Source of the DNA: Lachancea kluyveri NRRL Y-12651
Lineage: Eukaryota; Ascomycota; Saccharomycetes; Saccharomycetales; Saccharomycetaceae
DNA length: 64,000 nucleotides
Assembly: GCA_000149225.2 (NCBI GenBank)
Contig: CM000694.1
Span: forward strand, 2,250,952 to 2,314,951
Reading direction: 5' to 3'
Positions 47,381-57,104 of the stretch are shown here, in pieces (the first letter of the stretch is position 1; each line of letters begins with the position of its first letter). Both the position numbers and the translations under genes were made by a program. The notes beneath the pieces are model-generated. The model had not been told where the DNA came from, did not search any database, and saw only the letters and a program-made list of their open reading frames with translations.

Positions 47381-49096
47381 ATGAAAGAAGTTATAATAGG
47401 AGCAAATGCTGGAAGTGATGGTAGCAGCAACACGATGCCCACTTCGAAAAGCCATGCATCTAATAAACCTCCGAGAGCTACACTAGAGCAAAGGATCAAG
47501 ATATTGGATTACTACCACAAGCATAAAATTTCTCAAGCTCAGATTGTAAACACATTCAAGGACCAGGTTTCAATATCTGGCTCATCGCTCAGTGAGTGGG
47601 TCAAAAAGGAACAGGAGTTTAGGTCTAGGTATAAGGAATTACAAACTAAAAATCGAGCAAAATCAAAGGTTGAAAAAAGGCGGAGTCAGTACAAATACCA
47701 AGAGATGAATGATATGATGGATGAGTTTGTTAGAAAACTGCGAGCTGAAAATAGACAAATCACTGAACCAATCCTGAGAGAGCACTGGTCGAGATGCGCT
47801 CCCAAAATTGGTATGAAAGACCCCAAAAGGCTGAAATCATTTAGTAATGGATGGTTGACGCTTTTCAAAAAACGGCATGGCCTTTCTAAGCAGGCACAAC
47901 AAAAAGGTAACGAATCAGAGAGTGCAAATTCTAGTTCAATAACAACGCCAAAAAATGACGTTTCGTTGAGAAAGGAAAACAGCTCCGCCATCAATGAGAT
48001 ATTTAACTATTTGGCACCAGTTGACGATTCGGGCTATCTACTGCCGAACTATGATCATACTGGTGCTACTTCTAATGACAGTAAACAACTTAATTTTCGA
48101 AAAACTCAACAACTTCCTCAGCCTATTATCCCACAGTTAAAACAGCCCTCGCTACACTTACAGAATAGACACGCGACATACGGGAATAACCTTTCAAACC
48201 CTGAAATGTTTGTATCGCTCCAAAAACCCCAACATTCAACATCCTCTCAACATTCACAACAATCTACAGACTCTACGAATAGCAGTTCTAGCAGTTCTAA
48301 TATGGTGATGGCTCCTGGCTTACCCAACGTAGTACAGAGTGTTAACCCAGGTTTGATACACTCTAATAAAAATGGAGACAGCAATAACCACAATGGCACA
48401 CACTCGACCATCGCATGTAATGATAATATTAACGACAACAACAAGAAAACTGGCACTAGTACTAATACCTACTCTGATACTAAAGTCGCTAACGGTACCA
48501 ACACTAATACTAATAAAAATCCTGGTAGCAATACTGTTAATACCGCCAGTAACAGCACTATTAATACGAACAGTACTGAAAACAGCAATAACAATATCAG
48601 TGACAACAGCAACAGCAACATCAGTAATAACGCCAGCAATGTCAGTGGTATTAGTGGTATTAGTGGTATCAGTGGCATGAGTGGTATCAGCGGTATTAGT
48701 GGTATAAGTGGCAGCAGCGGTATTATCAATAACAATAATGGTAGTGCTGTACGTAGTGGAACTTCGACTGCTAACCATGGTGAGAGCGTCAATAAGGAGC
48801 CTATTACGATGAGTCGTCCAAAACCCACTGTTTTGCAACCAATGCATGAACCGAGTAGTCATTCTAGCACAAAGTTCCCGCAACAACAATCATACCCGCC
48901 TCAGCAACAAAGCAAAGTAATCAATGAGCTTGAATTCGAACGGTTTTTGTTCAAATATGCTTTCGAGTTTTTGGCAAACAATCGAGACAAGTATCCTGGG
49001 ACTTTAAGAATGTTTGAATCGTTGAAACAAACATTCGAACGAGAACGGGACTTGAACGCTGATGAGAGATTGAGAAATCTTTTTATGCAACGTTGA
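47381..49096 (+). CDS. CENP-B-type helix-turn-helix DNA-binding protein
   Basis: The 571-residue protein has two N-terminal helix-turn-helix modules resembling the CENP-B/pogo DNA-binding region. The first, residues ~32-80, includes RATLEQRIKILDYYHKHKIS and SLSEWVKKEQ. The second, ~100-170, includes LRAENRQITEPILREHW and GWLTLFKKRHGLS. There is no DDE transposase domain. The middle (about 190-510) is low complexity, rich in Asn, Ser, Gln and Thr, with a Gly-Ile-Ser repeat. A conserved-looking helical tail follows (NELEFERFLFKYAFEFLAN). Pdc2 of S. cerevisiae and Abp1/Cbh proteins of fission yeast are distant relatives. I know of no S. cerevisiae gene at this position between COF1 and EFM1, so it was probably lost there or gained here. 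Likely a transcription factor; target unknown. Confidence 0.85.
   Translation: MKEVIIGANAGSDGSSNTMPTSKSHASNKPPRATLEQRIKILDYYHKHKISQAQIVNTFKDQVSISGSSLSEWVKKEQEFRSRYKELQTKNRAKSKVEKRRSQYKYQEMNDMMDEFVRKLRAENRQITEPILREHWSRCAPKIGMKDPKRLKSFSNGWLTLFKKRHGLSKQAQQKGNESESANSSSITTPKNDVSLRKENSSAINEIFNYLAPVDDSGYLLPNYDHTGATSNDSKQLNFRKTQQLPQPIIPQLKQPSLHLQNRHATYGNNLSNPEMFVSLQKPQHSTSSQHSQQSTDSTNSSSSSSNMVMAPGLPNVVQSVNPGLIHSNKNGDSNNHNGTHSTIACNDNINDNNKKTGTSTNTYSDTKVANGTNTNTNKNPGSNTVNTASNSTINTNSTENSNNNISDNSNSNISNNASNVSGISGISGISGMSGISGISGISGSSGIINNNNGSAVRSGTSTANHGESVNKEPITMSRPKPTVLQPMHEPSSHSSTKFPQQQSYPPQQQSKVINELEFERFLFKYAFEFLANNRDKYPGTLRMFESLKQTFERERDLNADERLRNLFMQR
48646..48720 (+). repeat. 9-bp coding minisatellite (Gly-Ile-Ser)
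   Basis: Eight successive 9-base units close to GGTATTAGT encode SGISGISGISGMSGISGISG and continue to SGSSG. The Asn/Ser/Thr-rich flank is also repetitive (AAC, AGC and ACT codons). Copy number is likely to vary between strains. Confidence 0.85.
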
Positions 49097-49218
49097 TATG
49101 AATTCAGATAGTTTATAAACAAAAGCTTTTCCTTAATTGTTAGTTTTAGAACCTTCACATGCTATATATTTGTAATGGTTAATTTTAGTCCCTTACTACT
49201 CTAACTATATGTTCAGTG

Positions 49219-50925
49219 CTAAAGAGACTTTCTTTCGATTAAAAAAGATTCCTTGGTTAAAGCCCTGGTCCAAACTAAGTGGTCAACCACTGTACCAGCA
49301 ACAATGAATTGTTTGATGCCCCAATCTCCATAACCGTAAACTTCAGGTATTTTAGTAGACAATCCTGGGAACAAACTTTTAAAAAAAGGCATGTACTCTA
49401 TAACATCTTCCTTTTCGACAATAATATTTGATTTGACACTCTCAAAGGTGTCACAAATAAAAGCGGGAAATTTATATTCCAATTTTTTATAGTGTTTCAT
49501 GTTGCCTGCTCTAACGAGCCATAAAAGTAATGCCTGGTTGACAAGGTTCTTGGCAACTAGGCCTTCGTAACTGGTAACACCAAATGTTAGTAGTAAACTG
49601 TTGGCAAAAGGCTTATCACTCTTAAAAACAGTTTTAAATGAAAGTGGTTTATACTTCTTCAAAAGTTCTTTTTGGTGTTTTAAAACTGCATCACAGCTCT
49701 CTTGGAAAATTCTTTTTTGAGAACTTTTGTAAACTTTGACTTGCTTTAAAATCGCCGGAGATTTTATCGTTGTCGAGGCAATTTTGGAGCTGGACTTAAA
49801 GAAAGACAATTTTTGGTCTAGGATGGAATACAATTGATCAAGACCCTCTAAGGTACTTCTCAATGATAAAAAAGTTTCGGACTTTAATTTGCAAAGGAAG
49901 GAGAATAAAGATGTTAAAGTTCCAGGTAATGGCTGACTTGAAGACAAACAAAAATTTATTGAGTCACCGATAATATCATCCGTGTTCAAAGAAACTCCGA
50001 ACACTTGCGCCTTACGAATAGAGTCTAATGGCAATTTTAGTGTAACAGTAGTAATATCAAAATCATTATTTTCCAGAGCAAATCCATATCCCAGAAGTAA
50101 TTCTTCGTTGGATTTGTCGCCATAATTGTTGAATAGTTCGTCACCCTCGTTCAAGGTTTCCTTGGTAGAAAATGTGAGCGCGGAAGCCTTGTGATCAGCA
50201 GCCCATTCAACTTTCGTATTATTGCGGTGATTTAGGAGATCTACAATTGGAAATAAAAACGCTTCGTTGATATCTTGAGTTGCTTCTTGTTCAAGTAGAA
50301 TTTGTGGGAACGCACGTGAAGTGAAAATCACTGTTGACCATAAGTAAGCTGGAAAGCTGTTCCACTTTGGAACAACTTTTTCTCCTAGATAGTCAACAGT
50401 ATCTATGCCAGAGTTGGCAAAAAGATCGTAGAATGCTTTGGCATCGGCGGTCACTTGGTTGATCTGAGTGATTCCTTCAAACCACTCTTGGACCAAATTG
50501 GCTAAATTCCTCTTCGTCTTTAAGAATAAGTCAGTGCCCTTGAGTAAATCCATTTCCTCTGGTGACCAAAAATATGGAGACCCTATCTCTCTACCCGATG
50601 GCAAAATATCCAGATATGGTTTAAAAAACTTGGCGTTATCACAGGTACCATCAAACTTCAATTTAGAGAGGTACAACTGTAAAAAAACATTTGGGTTTCT
50701 AGAGCTACTTTTATTTTGGATTCCAAAGTGCTCTTTTGCTAAATTATTTGTTAATAACAATTTCTTGGGAACAGAGATTAAAGGTTCGGAACTGCTAAAC
50801 CGGGTTTTACAAAAAGCGGCGACGCCACTACCAGGGGTAACTTTAAATTCAACACGCTCATCAATTATAGCTGTATTATCTTTTGCCCACTGAATACAGC
50901 TTTGCAGATGTTCTTCGGTTGGCAT
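49219..50925 (-). CDS. EFM1: SET-domain protein lysine methyltransferase, Efm1 type
   Basis: The 568-residue protein is a SETD3/RKM-class methyltransferase. The split SET domain includes SVPKKLLLTNNLAKEHFG, FLFPIVDLLNHRNNTKVEW (the conserved DLLNH) and NNYGDKSNEELLLGYGFALEN, which provide the cofactor and catalytic site. A helical substrate-binding domain follows. Efm1 monomethylates a lysine on elongation factor eEF1A. Length agrees with YHL039W (585 residues), and the position next to COF1 and CBP2 orthologues supports the assignment over Rkm1 and other SET paralogues. It is the last gene matching the interleaved ancestral order; accessory genes follow. Confidence 0.88.
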   Translation of the reverse strand: MPTEEHLQSCIQWAKDNTAIIDERVEFKVTPGSGVAAFCKTRFSSSEPLISVPKKLLLTNNLAKEHFGIQNKSSSRNPNVFLQLYLSKLKFDGTCDNAKFFKPYLDILPSGREIGSPYFWSPEEMDLLKGTDLFLKTKRNLANLVQEWFEGITQINQVTADAKAFYDLFANSGIDTVDYLGEKVVPKWNSFPAYLWSTVIFTSRAFPQILLEQEATQDINEAFLFPIVDLLNHRNNTKVEWAADHKASALTFSTKETLNEGDELFNNYGDKSNEELLLGYGFALENNDFDITTVTLKLPLDSIRKAQVFGVSLNTDDIIGDSINFCLSSSQPLPGTLTSLFSFLCKLKSETFLSLRSTLEGLDQLYSILDQKLSFFKSSSKIASTTIKSPAILKQVKVYKSSQKRIFQESCDAVLKHQKELLKKYKPLSFKTVFKSDKPFANSLLLTFGVTSYEGLVAKNLVNQALLLWLVRAGNMKHYKKLEYKFPAFICDTFESVKSNIIVEKEDVIEYMPFFKSLFPGLSTKIPEVYGYGDWGIKQFIVAGTVVDHLVWTRALTKESFLIERKSL

Positions 50926-51473
50926 TCTCCTAATTGCATTGTGGTCTGTACATTTGTTGAGTAATGGAAATTCTCCGAAAAAGAATGAAAGTTACACCAA
51001 CGTACTTAGTGATTTTCGAAAACAGCCACTCTTGCATTGTAGGTTGTATATACATGAACGCAGTGGCATAGCTTTTGTCGACATATTTTATGAGTTGTGC
51101 TATGAATTGCTCTATTCGTATTTTGAGTAAAATCTGACTTAATTCCGGAATCAATACCAAGCGCTGATCCGTAGAAGCACCAATAAACTGTGAACCTTAA
51201 TGAGGTTACTTGTGCTTAGCTGGTTATCAAATGTTCGTTATATAAACCGTCTAAACTCTTAATTTTTCACTGAGTGGGATGAGGCCTCATAAAGAGTCAA
51301 ATTATTGAAGATTTTATAATTTGCTTAAATTGAATGGCTTCCTTATACTAGAAACACATGTCGAATAAATAATTTACTTTAACAAAATAAGTTGGAAAAG
51401 ATCCCGTTTTAGAGCCATGAGGATAATCGTAGCTCTGATATATAAACTTTTTCTCTCTCGTTCTTAAAGAGGC
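50926..51473. promoter_or_regulatory. EFM1 promoter and acid phosphatase 3' region
   Basis: This 548-base spacer lies between two minus-strand genes. I see no gene or RNA in it. Short frames over 50930-51160 lack support. It marks the start of the gene-poor right part. Confidence 0.35.
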
Positions 51474-52874
51474 TTATAAGAAGGCAATACCAGCAATAAA
51501 GGTTACGATCGAAATCCAACGTGGAGTAGAAATGTTAGTAGCACCTGCACCTTGGGATGAAGACGTAGCAGATGAAGAAGTTCCATTTTTAACCGCTGTA
51601 GTTGCCGAGTCGGTGACACTAGCGGAAATAGAAGTCTTGGATGCCAAAGTGGCAGCATCTTCTAGTTGAGTACCAGACACAGTAGTAGTAGTAGAAGTAA
51701 AATAAGACGCAGAAATTTGCGCCGAATATTCTTTTGACCACCTGTCGACAACTTTTTGAAGAACACCTCTACCATTTTTGTTAATAATAGTAACATTTGG
51801 GGCTGGCAAATCGATCTGATCGTTCTTCAAATAACCAATGTAAGTTGCGTTGTTGAGCTTAAAGGTGGTATCAACTTCTTCATTTGTAATATTTGTAGCA
51901 TTCGCGACCAATTGTAAAACATTAGCAGTGGCATCGTGTCTACCTAATGATGGCAAATTCCAGTTGGCTTCAACTGATGAAATTTGGGAATAGTGATCGT
52001 AATAAGTCGAGTCAGTAGTACCTTTGAGCTCTTCGGGAATAGCACCCCCTAACAAAATTGAAAATACTTTGTTTTTCACAGAGTATGTTTCGTTCTCATC
52101 AAAGGTTAACAAGACTGCAGTATTATTCATAAAGTAATCATCGGATAAAAGCGGCTCTAAGAAATTTCTAGACCATTGGCCGGCAACCTTGATAGTAGTG
52201 TCATGGCCATCATTAGTCATATTTGGGGTAATAATGGAATATTGTGGTAACTTCCTATCTTCTAAATCACTGTAAAACTCAGTGAAGTTTTTGATGTTAG
52301 CCAATCTGTCTTCATCATTAGTTATAGAGTCAAATAAAACCAACGGGTTATGCTTTCTCACGTAATCATTCGCGAAGTTTTCTTGATTTGAGTAATTGAA
52401 ACCTAGAAACCCTGTATATGGTAAGTGCTCCTGGTATTCAGCCCAAGAAATGTTTTTGGTATCTAGTAAATCGACAATGGTGGAAATATTGCTTGGCATT
52501 GCGATGAATCTATCGTCATCTAAGGCAAAGTAGTCGCCACTAACAGAAGCTAGATAGTTTGGTTCGGAAGGATGAGTTAATGCCCAGTAATTGTCCAAAA
52601 CAATACCTTGCTCAGCCAACCAAGCTATATTTTCATCGCCGGCAGCTTTGTTATAATCAGTGTTTTCCAACCAAATGACAACAAATCTGTCAAAAGCGGA
52701 TCCGGGAATATTTGAAGAGACATGATTAGTTTTGGCAACCTGTTGGGTCTCCGCGATCTTGGAGGCAGAAAGATCGACGGTACTATACGTCCTAATAGCA
52801 TATGATGAGGTGGCAGCCAAACATGATGGCAGAATTGCAGCGGTGGCAAAGGTAACTGGTGAAACGATTCTCAT
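51474..52874 (-). CDS. Secreted GPI-type acid phosphatase (phosphoesterase family)
   Basis: The 466-residue protein has an N-terminal signal peptide (MRIVSPVTFATAAILPSCLA). The Ser/Thr-rich C-terminus ends in a hydrophobic tail (WISIVTFIAGIAFL) fitting a GPI-anchor signal. The core is the PF04185 phosphoesterase fold: FVVIWLENTDYNKAAGD (metal-binding Glu-Asn), THPSEPNYLASVSGDYF (nucleophile region), SIITPNMTNDGHDT and VLLTFDENE (metal site). More than a dozen N-glycosylation sequons are present. Fungal members are repressible acid phosphatases or related phospholipase C enzymes; the family is unrelated to the histidine-type Pho5 of S. cerevisiae, which lacks it as far as I recall. Pho4-type sites upstream support phosphate regulation. 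Exact substrate unknown. Confidence 0.87.
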   Translation of the reverse strand: MRIVSPVTFATAAILPSCLAATSSYAIRTYSTVDLSASKIAETQQVAKTNHVSSNIPGSAFDRFVVIWLENTDYNKAAGDENIAWLAEQGIVLDNYWALTHPSEPNYLASVSGDYFALDDDRFIAMPSNISTIVDLLDTKNISWAEYQEHLPYTGFLGFNYSNQENFANDYVRKHNPLVLFDSITNDEDRLANIKNFTEFYSDLEDRKLPQYSIITPNMTNDGHDTTIKVAGQWSRNFLEPLLSDDYFMNNTAVLLTFDENETYSVKNKVFSILLGGAIPEELKGTTDSTYYDHYSQISSVEANWNLPSLGRHDATANVLQLVANATNITNEEVDTTFKLNNATYIGYLKNDQIDLPAPNVTIINKNGRGVLQKVVDRWSKEYSAQISASYFTSTTTTVSGTQLEDAATLASKTSISASVTDSATTAVKNGTSSSATSSSQGAGATNISTPRWISIVTFIAGIAFL

Positions 52875-53249
52875 TGTGTTGACTTACGTAATCCAAAGTA
52901 CAAGAATAATATAAATCATTCTAGATAGTAGGATATTTTATATGTTTATTTTTCTCCTTCTTAATTACATAAACTCACACGTGTATATTAATGAGCAACG
53001 TGTCAGTGATATCATCAACGTGTTGTAGTTGGCTCAATTTAAACTCTGGCATGCAAAGAAAAATTATGAGGCTTGATGATTTTCATCTGGCTTTTTCTTG
53101 GCACGGAATCTCGGAAAAATATATTTTTAAGTCTTTAAATATAGAGCCACATGGGCTCTCTATAACACGTCAATGAAAAGTGCATGTATATTCTGAAAAT
53201 AAATAAAAAGAGTGCAAAATACAGTATTTAGTGCTTGTCTCTTGCTTTA
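52875..53249. promoter_or_regulatory. Acid phosphatase/multicopper oxidase divergent promoter
   Basis: This 375-base spacer contains one CACGTG and two AACGTG (= CACGTT) boxes close to the phosphatase, and A/T-rich TATA-like sequence (TATATTTTTAA around 53121) nearer the oxidase. I found no TGCACCC Aft1 (iron) site and no full TTTGCTCA Mac1 (copper) site. Confidence 0.55.
52978..53022 (-). promoter_or_regulatory. Cluster of three Pho4-like sites
   Basis: CACGTG occurs at 52978-52983, and CACGTT (minus strand) at 52997-53002 and 53017-53022, the last two exactly 20 bases apart. They lie 104-148 bases upstream of the acid phosphatase ATG. CACGTG and CACGTT are the high- and low-affinity Pho4 cores that together drive S. 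cerevisiae PHO5. Cbf1 or other bHLH factors could also use CACGTG. Confidence 0.6.
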
Positions 53250-55199
53250 ATGTGCGTCCAGAAAATGAACTTTTTTTCCAAAGATCGCCATTTGGTATGT
53301 AGCGAAGAAGAGGACGTTGTAGATTTGGAAAGTACCACACCTGTAAGATACCGTCCGCTTTGGTTTAAAGTGCTTGAATGTGTGCTTTTTGCAGGTGCTT
53401 TTGCAGCACTATTGGCTTTTGTCATTAAGGAAGCTACTAAAGATAGCGATGTGCCTGAAATTCACGATTGGAGGCTAGATACTGCTAAAAATTATACAAT
53501 GGACACTTTATATTGGAGAAAAGAGACCGAACCCAAAGAAAGACACTATTATTTTAATGTTTCGACTCTTTTAGAAAAGGCTTCTGATGGTATTGTTCGT
53601 AATTTAACAGTGATTAATGGACAATACCCGGGGCCACTTGTTGAAGCTAATGCAGGTGATACGCTTTACATCCATGTTCAAAATCATATGTCGCTGGAAC
53701 CTGTCACTATCCATTGTCATGGGCTTTTTTTTAACCAAGAAGATAGTTATAATGATGGTGCAGCTTTCATAAATCAATGCGCCATACCAGCAAATGGTGG
53801 TACATACACTTACAAAGTCAAATTAGGTAAAGAGCAATGGGGCACTTACTGGTACCACTCTCACTTTTCGACACAATATGCAGATGGTTTATTTGGGCCT
53901 TTAGTAATACACTCAAGTAAAGAGGATGAACTTTTGGAGGAAAAATATGACATGGACATGGTTGTTTTGGTTAATGATTATTACCATGATATGGCAAACA
54001 AATATTTGGTGGATTACCTAGCACCAGATAACGAAAATAATGAACCAACCCCTGACAATGGCTTGATTCAAGGCTTTAACGTATTTGAGTACGATTCAGC
54101 ATCATACGTTGTTCCACATGAAGACCTAAGTCGTAACGTTACTGATAGCCAATCAAACTATCCAATAATTGATCTAAAGCGCAACAAAAAATATAGGATG
54201 CGGGTTATTAATGCCGGCTTCTTTGCACCTTTTACTTTTTCAATCGACCAACATTTACTCAAACTTATTGAAGCTGATGGTACAAATATTGAGCCCTTAT
54301 CAGTAGAATCTCTTGCTATTTCCGTTTCCCAAAGGTATTCATTCATTGTCAATCCACAATGTCAAGAAGAGAATTGTACTCAATTTTGGATGCACGCTAG
54401 ATTTAACAAGTTCTGTTTTGCTGTGGATAATCCTGATTTTGACACCGACGTTAAAGCGATTGTGAGTTACGATAAAGACATCAAAGGTTTACCGGAGAGT
54501 AAAGGATGGGGCTACAATGGAGGAGATGTAAAATGTCGCGATATGGATCAATCTTTACTAAAGACATTGAATCCGCAATTTCCTATGAACAAAAATGGCT
54601 CTAGGACTCCAGATATTTTGTTAAACTTAGATGTTGCATTTCTAATTAAAGGCTATCAGTTGGACAGGGGTTATTTCAATGACATGACTTACACTTCTCG
54701 GGCAGAAAACTCCACCATGTATGATTTGGCATTCAATCCTTATAACAATACGATAAGGTCTTTGAATGATAATCAGCTGGAAACAAAAAATGAGAATCAG
54801 TATTTGATTAACTTAGACCAAAGGGGACAAATTGTTGATTTCGTCTTAAACAATTACGACGATGGTGCACACCCCTTCCATATGCACGGGCACAAGTTTT
54901 GGGTTCTAAAAGTGGGTGACACAGGGTATTTTAAAAAAACTTTTTATGAAGAAGATTCTCAGGAAATGAATTTTGAAAACCCAATCCTAAGAGATACAAT
55001 TAACGTCAGTGGTTACGGATATGCAGTAATAAGATTTGTCGTTGATAACCCTGGAGTTTGGCCCTTTCATTGTCATATTGGATGGCATATGGAAAGTGGT
55101 TTATTATTACAGATCAATGCTTTGCAAAGCGAATATTCAAAGTGGAGTCATTATCCCCAGGCATGGGCTGATCTTTGCGCAGTTGACAGTTCACATTGA
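53250..55199 (+). CDS. Membrane-anchored multicopper oxidase (laccase/ferroxidase family)
   Basis: The first ATG is at 53250 (649 residues). A cytoplasmic tail of about 38 residues is followed by one hydrophobic helix (about 41-60, VLECVLFAGAFAALLAFVIK), giving a type II protein with its catalytic part outside or luminal. Copper motifs are all present: HCHG (155-158), WYHSH (201-205), HPFHMHGHKFWVL and HCHIGWHMESGL. These supply the type 1 site, with Leu as axial residue, and the trinuclear site. Unlike Fet3/Fet5, it has no cleavable signal peptide and no C-terminal membrane helix. At the position of the Fet3 iron-binding Glu185, NDYYHD shows Asp. It could oxidise iron, copper or phenols; substrate unresolved. 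About ten N-glycosylation sequons fit an extracellular domain. Confidence 0.87.
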   Translation: MCVQKMNFFSKDRHLVCSEEEDVVDLESTTPVRYRPLWFKVLECVLFAGAFAALLAFVIKEATKDSDVPEIHDWRLDTAKNYTMDTLYWRKETEPKERHYYFNVSTLLEKASDGIVRNLTVINGQYPGPLVEANAGDTLYIHVQNHMSLEPVTIHCHGLFFNQEDSYNDGAAFINQCAIPANGGTYTYKVKLGKEQWGTYWYHSHFSTQYADGLFGPLVIHSSKEDELLEEKYDMDMVVLVNDYYHDMANKYLVDYLAPDNENNEPTPDNGLIQGFNVFEYDSASYVVPHEDLSRNVTDSQSNYPIIDLKRNKKYRMRVINAGFFAPFTFSIDQHLLKLIEADGTNIEPLSVESLAISVSQRYSFIVNPQCQEENCTQFWMHARFNKFCFAVDNPDFDTDVKAIVSYDKDIKGLPESKGWGYNGGDVKCRDMDQSLLKTLNPQFPMNKNGSRTPDILLNLDVAFLIKGYQLDRGYFNDMTYTSRAENSTMYDLAFNPYNNTIRSLNDNQLETKNENQYLINLDQRGQIVDFVLNNYDDGAHPFHMHGHKFWVLKVGDTGYFKKTFYEEDSQEMNFENPILRDTINVSGYGYAVIRFVVDNPGVWPFHCHIGWHMESGLLLQINALQSEYSKWSHYPQAWADLCAVDSSH

Positions 55200-57104
55200 G
55201 CAGATGTGTAAAATAAAAAAGATTTCTAACATATAGCTCTAGCACTTCTAGGAGGCATTAGGTCTTAAATGACCGTTGTTTATTTGTATGTAATGTATAC
55301 TAGCTGAATGGTATGTGAATTCTAAAAGAACAATACAACAGGCTTATACTGTAGAAGGTGTTCAGACTTAAGGTTGCGGTTTCGTTTATTAATACTTGAT
55401 TTGACTATTAACTTTTGATGTCGCTGTCGAAATAAAATACTAAAAAAGTTTGAAAAACAAATAAAAAGGACACACCCAACTCGAACCCCTACAGAGCTTG
55501 TTATAAACTAAAGAAAAAGTACTACATCTCCATATACTTCCTCAATCGATGAGTTGGTATAACAAAGCTCTACAAGGCTAGCAGTTAGTGTCGACAGGGA
55601 AACATTTTAAGAAAGATACGTCCTTAGACAGGAGTCTTCACCAAGAAACCACTGTCGAAAAAGAGATGTGAGAATTAGAATATATACGTGAAAATCTACG
55701 TTCGAAGTTACTAAGGTACATCTAGCAATGTGTGCCTTACCTAAAACGGCAATACCCGTGACAAAATTTAAGAGAATACACTCTCGACACTCTCGAATTT
55801 GAGTTGTAACGCAGCGTTTGGTCTGGACTCGGATGGTAGCCGAATTGTTCGAGCTGCCGCGTCTACGGCACAATACACGGGGTTTGGCTGACCAACACAC
55901 GCGAAATTACAAGGAGATTAAAGTCGACAAGAGCAACTGACTGAGGGAGGTTGGTGGGCTGTTATTATGCCATTCGTTTATAAACCGAAAAGAACAAGGA
56001 GTAAAAATTACAAGAGGGCCAATTTCCTTTGAAAGACCTTGGTCATGAATGTTAGGTCCTACAACAAACTTTCTAGAAGGGTCGTAGAAAAAGCACATAT
56101 CACGACTCCAGCTATGAATGACGCAGTAGCATCGCGCTTTGCTACGGGTAAGCCATCCTCTTCCACGAGTGGTCGATATGCAAAAGAAGTTGTCACGCCG
56201 TTTTCTGTGAAGTAGCGAACTCTTGAACTCTTGAAGACAACAATAGCACCGAACGGTATCAGTCCAAAGGAATGATGTAGTAATGGAATATATTATGGTA
56301 CCGAGTCGCAAAAGGTCCCAACCCACCGCGGTCATGCCGTAATACTAGGAGAAAAAAGAGGACTGTATATGAAAGTCCGGAGTCGATAAACACAATAAGG
56401 GCCAACGACTGCAGGGACAGGACGCGCGAATGTATGCTACAGTATAAAGGAGTCGAAAAGCGATACCTCTGATTTTATTCCGTCAGGATAATGCTATCAC
56501 CAGTTCAAGGGAGCTGGTATATCCCTATGAAGAAGCATACTTATGTAAGACTTGTATGCAACCCCGGAGCCGGAGAGCTACACGGATGGATTCTGGCCCC
56601 CTTCCCGGCGACCACGTTCCGTCGATATATGATAGTTAATATCGTTTGTATGGATAGGATTATAAAGTGCTGTGACGCATGGGTGTAAAGCTCCGCGGAT
56701 TTCACAAAACCCCCACTACAAGCTCGCGGTCTCCGGGCAAACGCAACGGGAAGCCGTGTATCTCGTGTGGCCGGCGACGGACAGCGTGGGCTGCGCGGGC
56801 TGTTGTGGCAAAACAATCACTCTTATGCGTGGTACAGGAGCGGTGGTTGCTGGTCTCCGAACGGACACCGCGCGACACCTTGCATTTAATGCTCCGGAAA
56901 CTTATGTACTTTTGCCTCATAGGCTTTATATATGTTTCTCCTTACATGTTTTTCTGTACACAAGTATATGTATATATGTATGTACACATATGGTCGTTCT
57001 CATGTCCTTTTATCCTTGGTCTCTTTATATACCCACATTTTTGCGTATGTCTTATGGCCGCTACACGCGGATCCTGCTTACACCATCAAAACAAGCCAAG
57101 CTAG
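55200..57104. other. 1.9-kb gene-poor region before the zinc-finger gene
   Basis: No credible gene was found. The 55.6-56.3 kb part shows several open segments broken by stops on both strands. Examples are plus-strand pieces from 55728 and 55967, each with one in-frame TGA, and a 142-codon minus frame from 56335. None is recognisable. The 56.54-56.88 kb part is GC-rich with many CGG/CCG triplets (CCGGAGCCGG, CCGGCGACGG) and looks like an upstream activating region for the gene at 57105. After it, a T-rich and TATATG-repeat tract (56924-56992) resembles a promoter core. Confidence 0.35.

Noticed and set aside
48320-48889. Minus-strand Thr/Ile-rich frame of 189 codons
   Set aside because: Antisense of the repetitive Asn/Ser/Gly-Ile-Ser region of the CENP-B-type gene.
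55470-55520. Possible minus-strand tRNA T-arm (actcgaacccc)
   Set aside because: The T-stem does not pair and no acceptor, D or anticodon arms can be built around it.
55907-56335. 142-codon minus-strand ATG frame
   Set aside because: No recognisable domain, unusual composition rich in Cys/Trp/Arg, and overlapping broken frames on the other strand.
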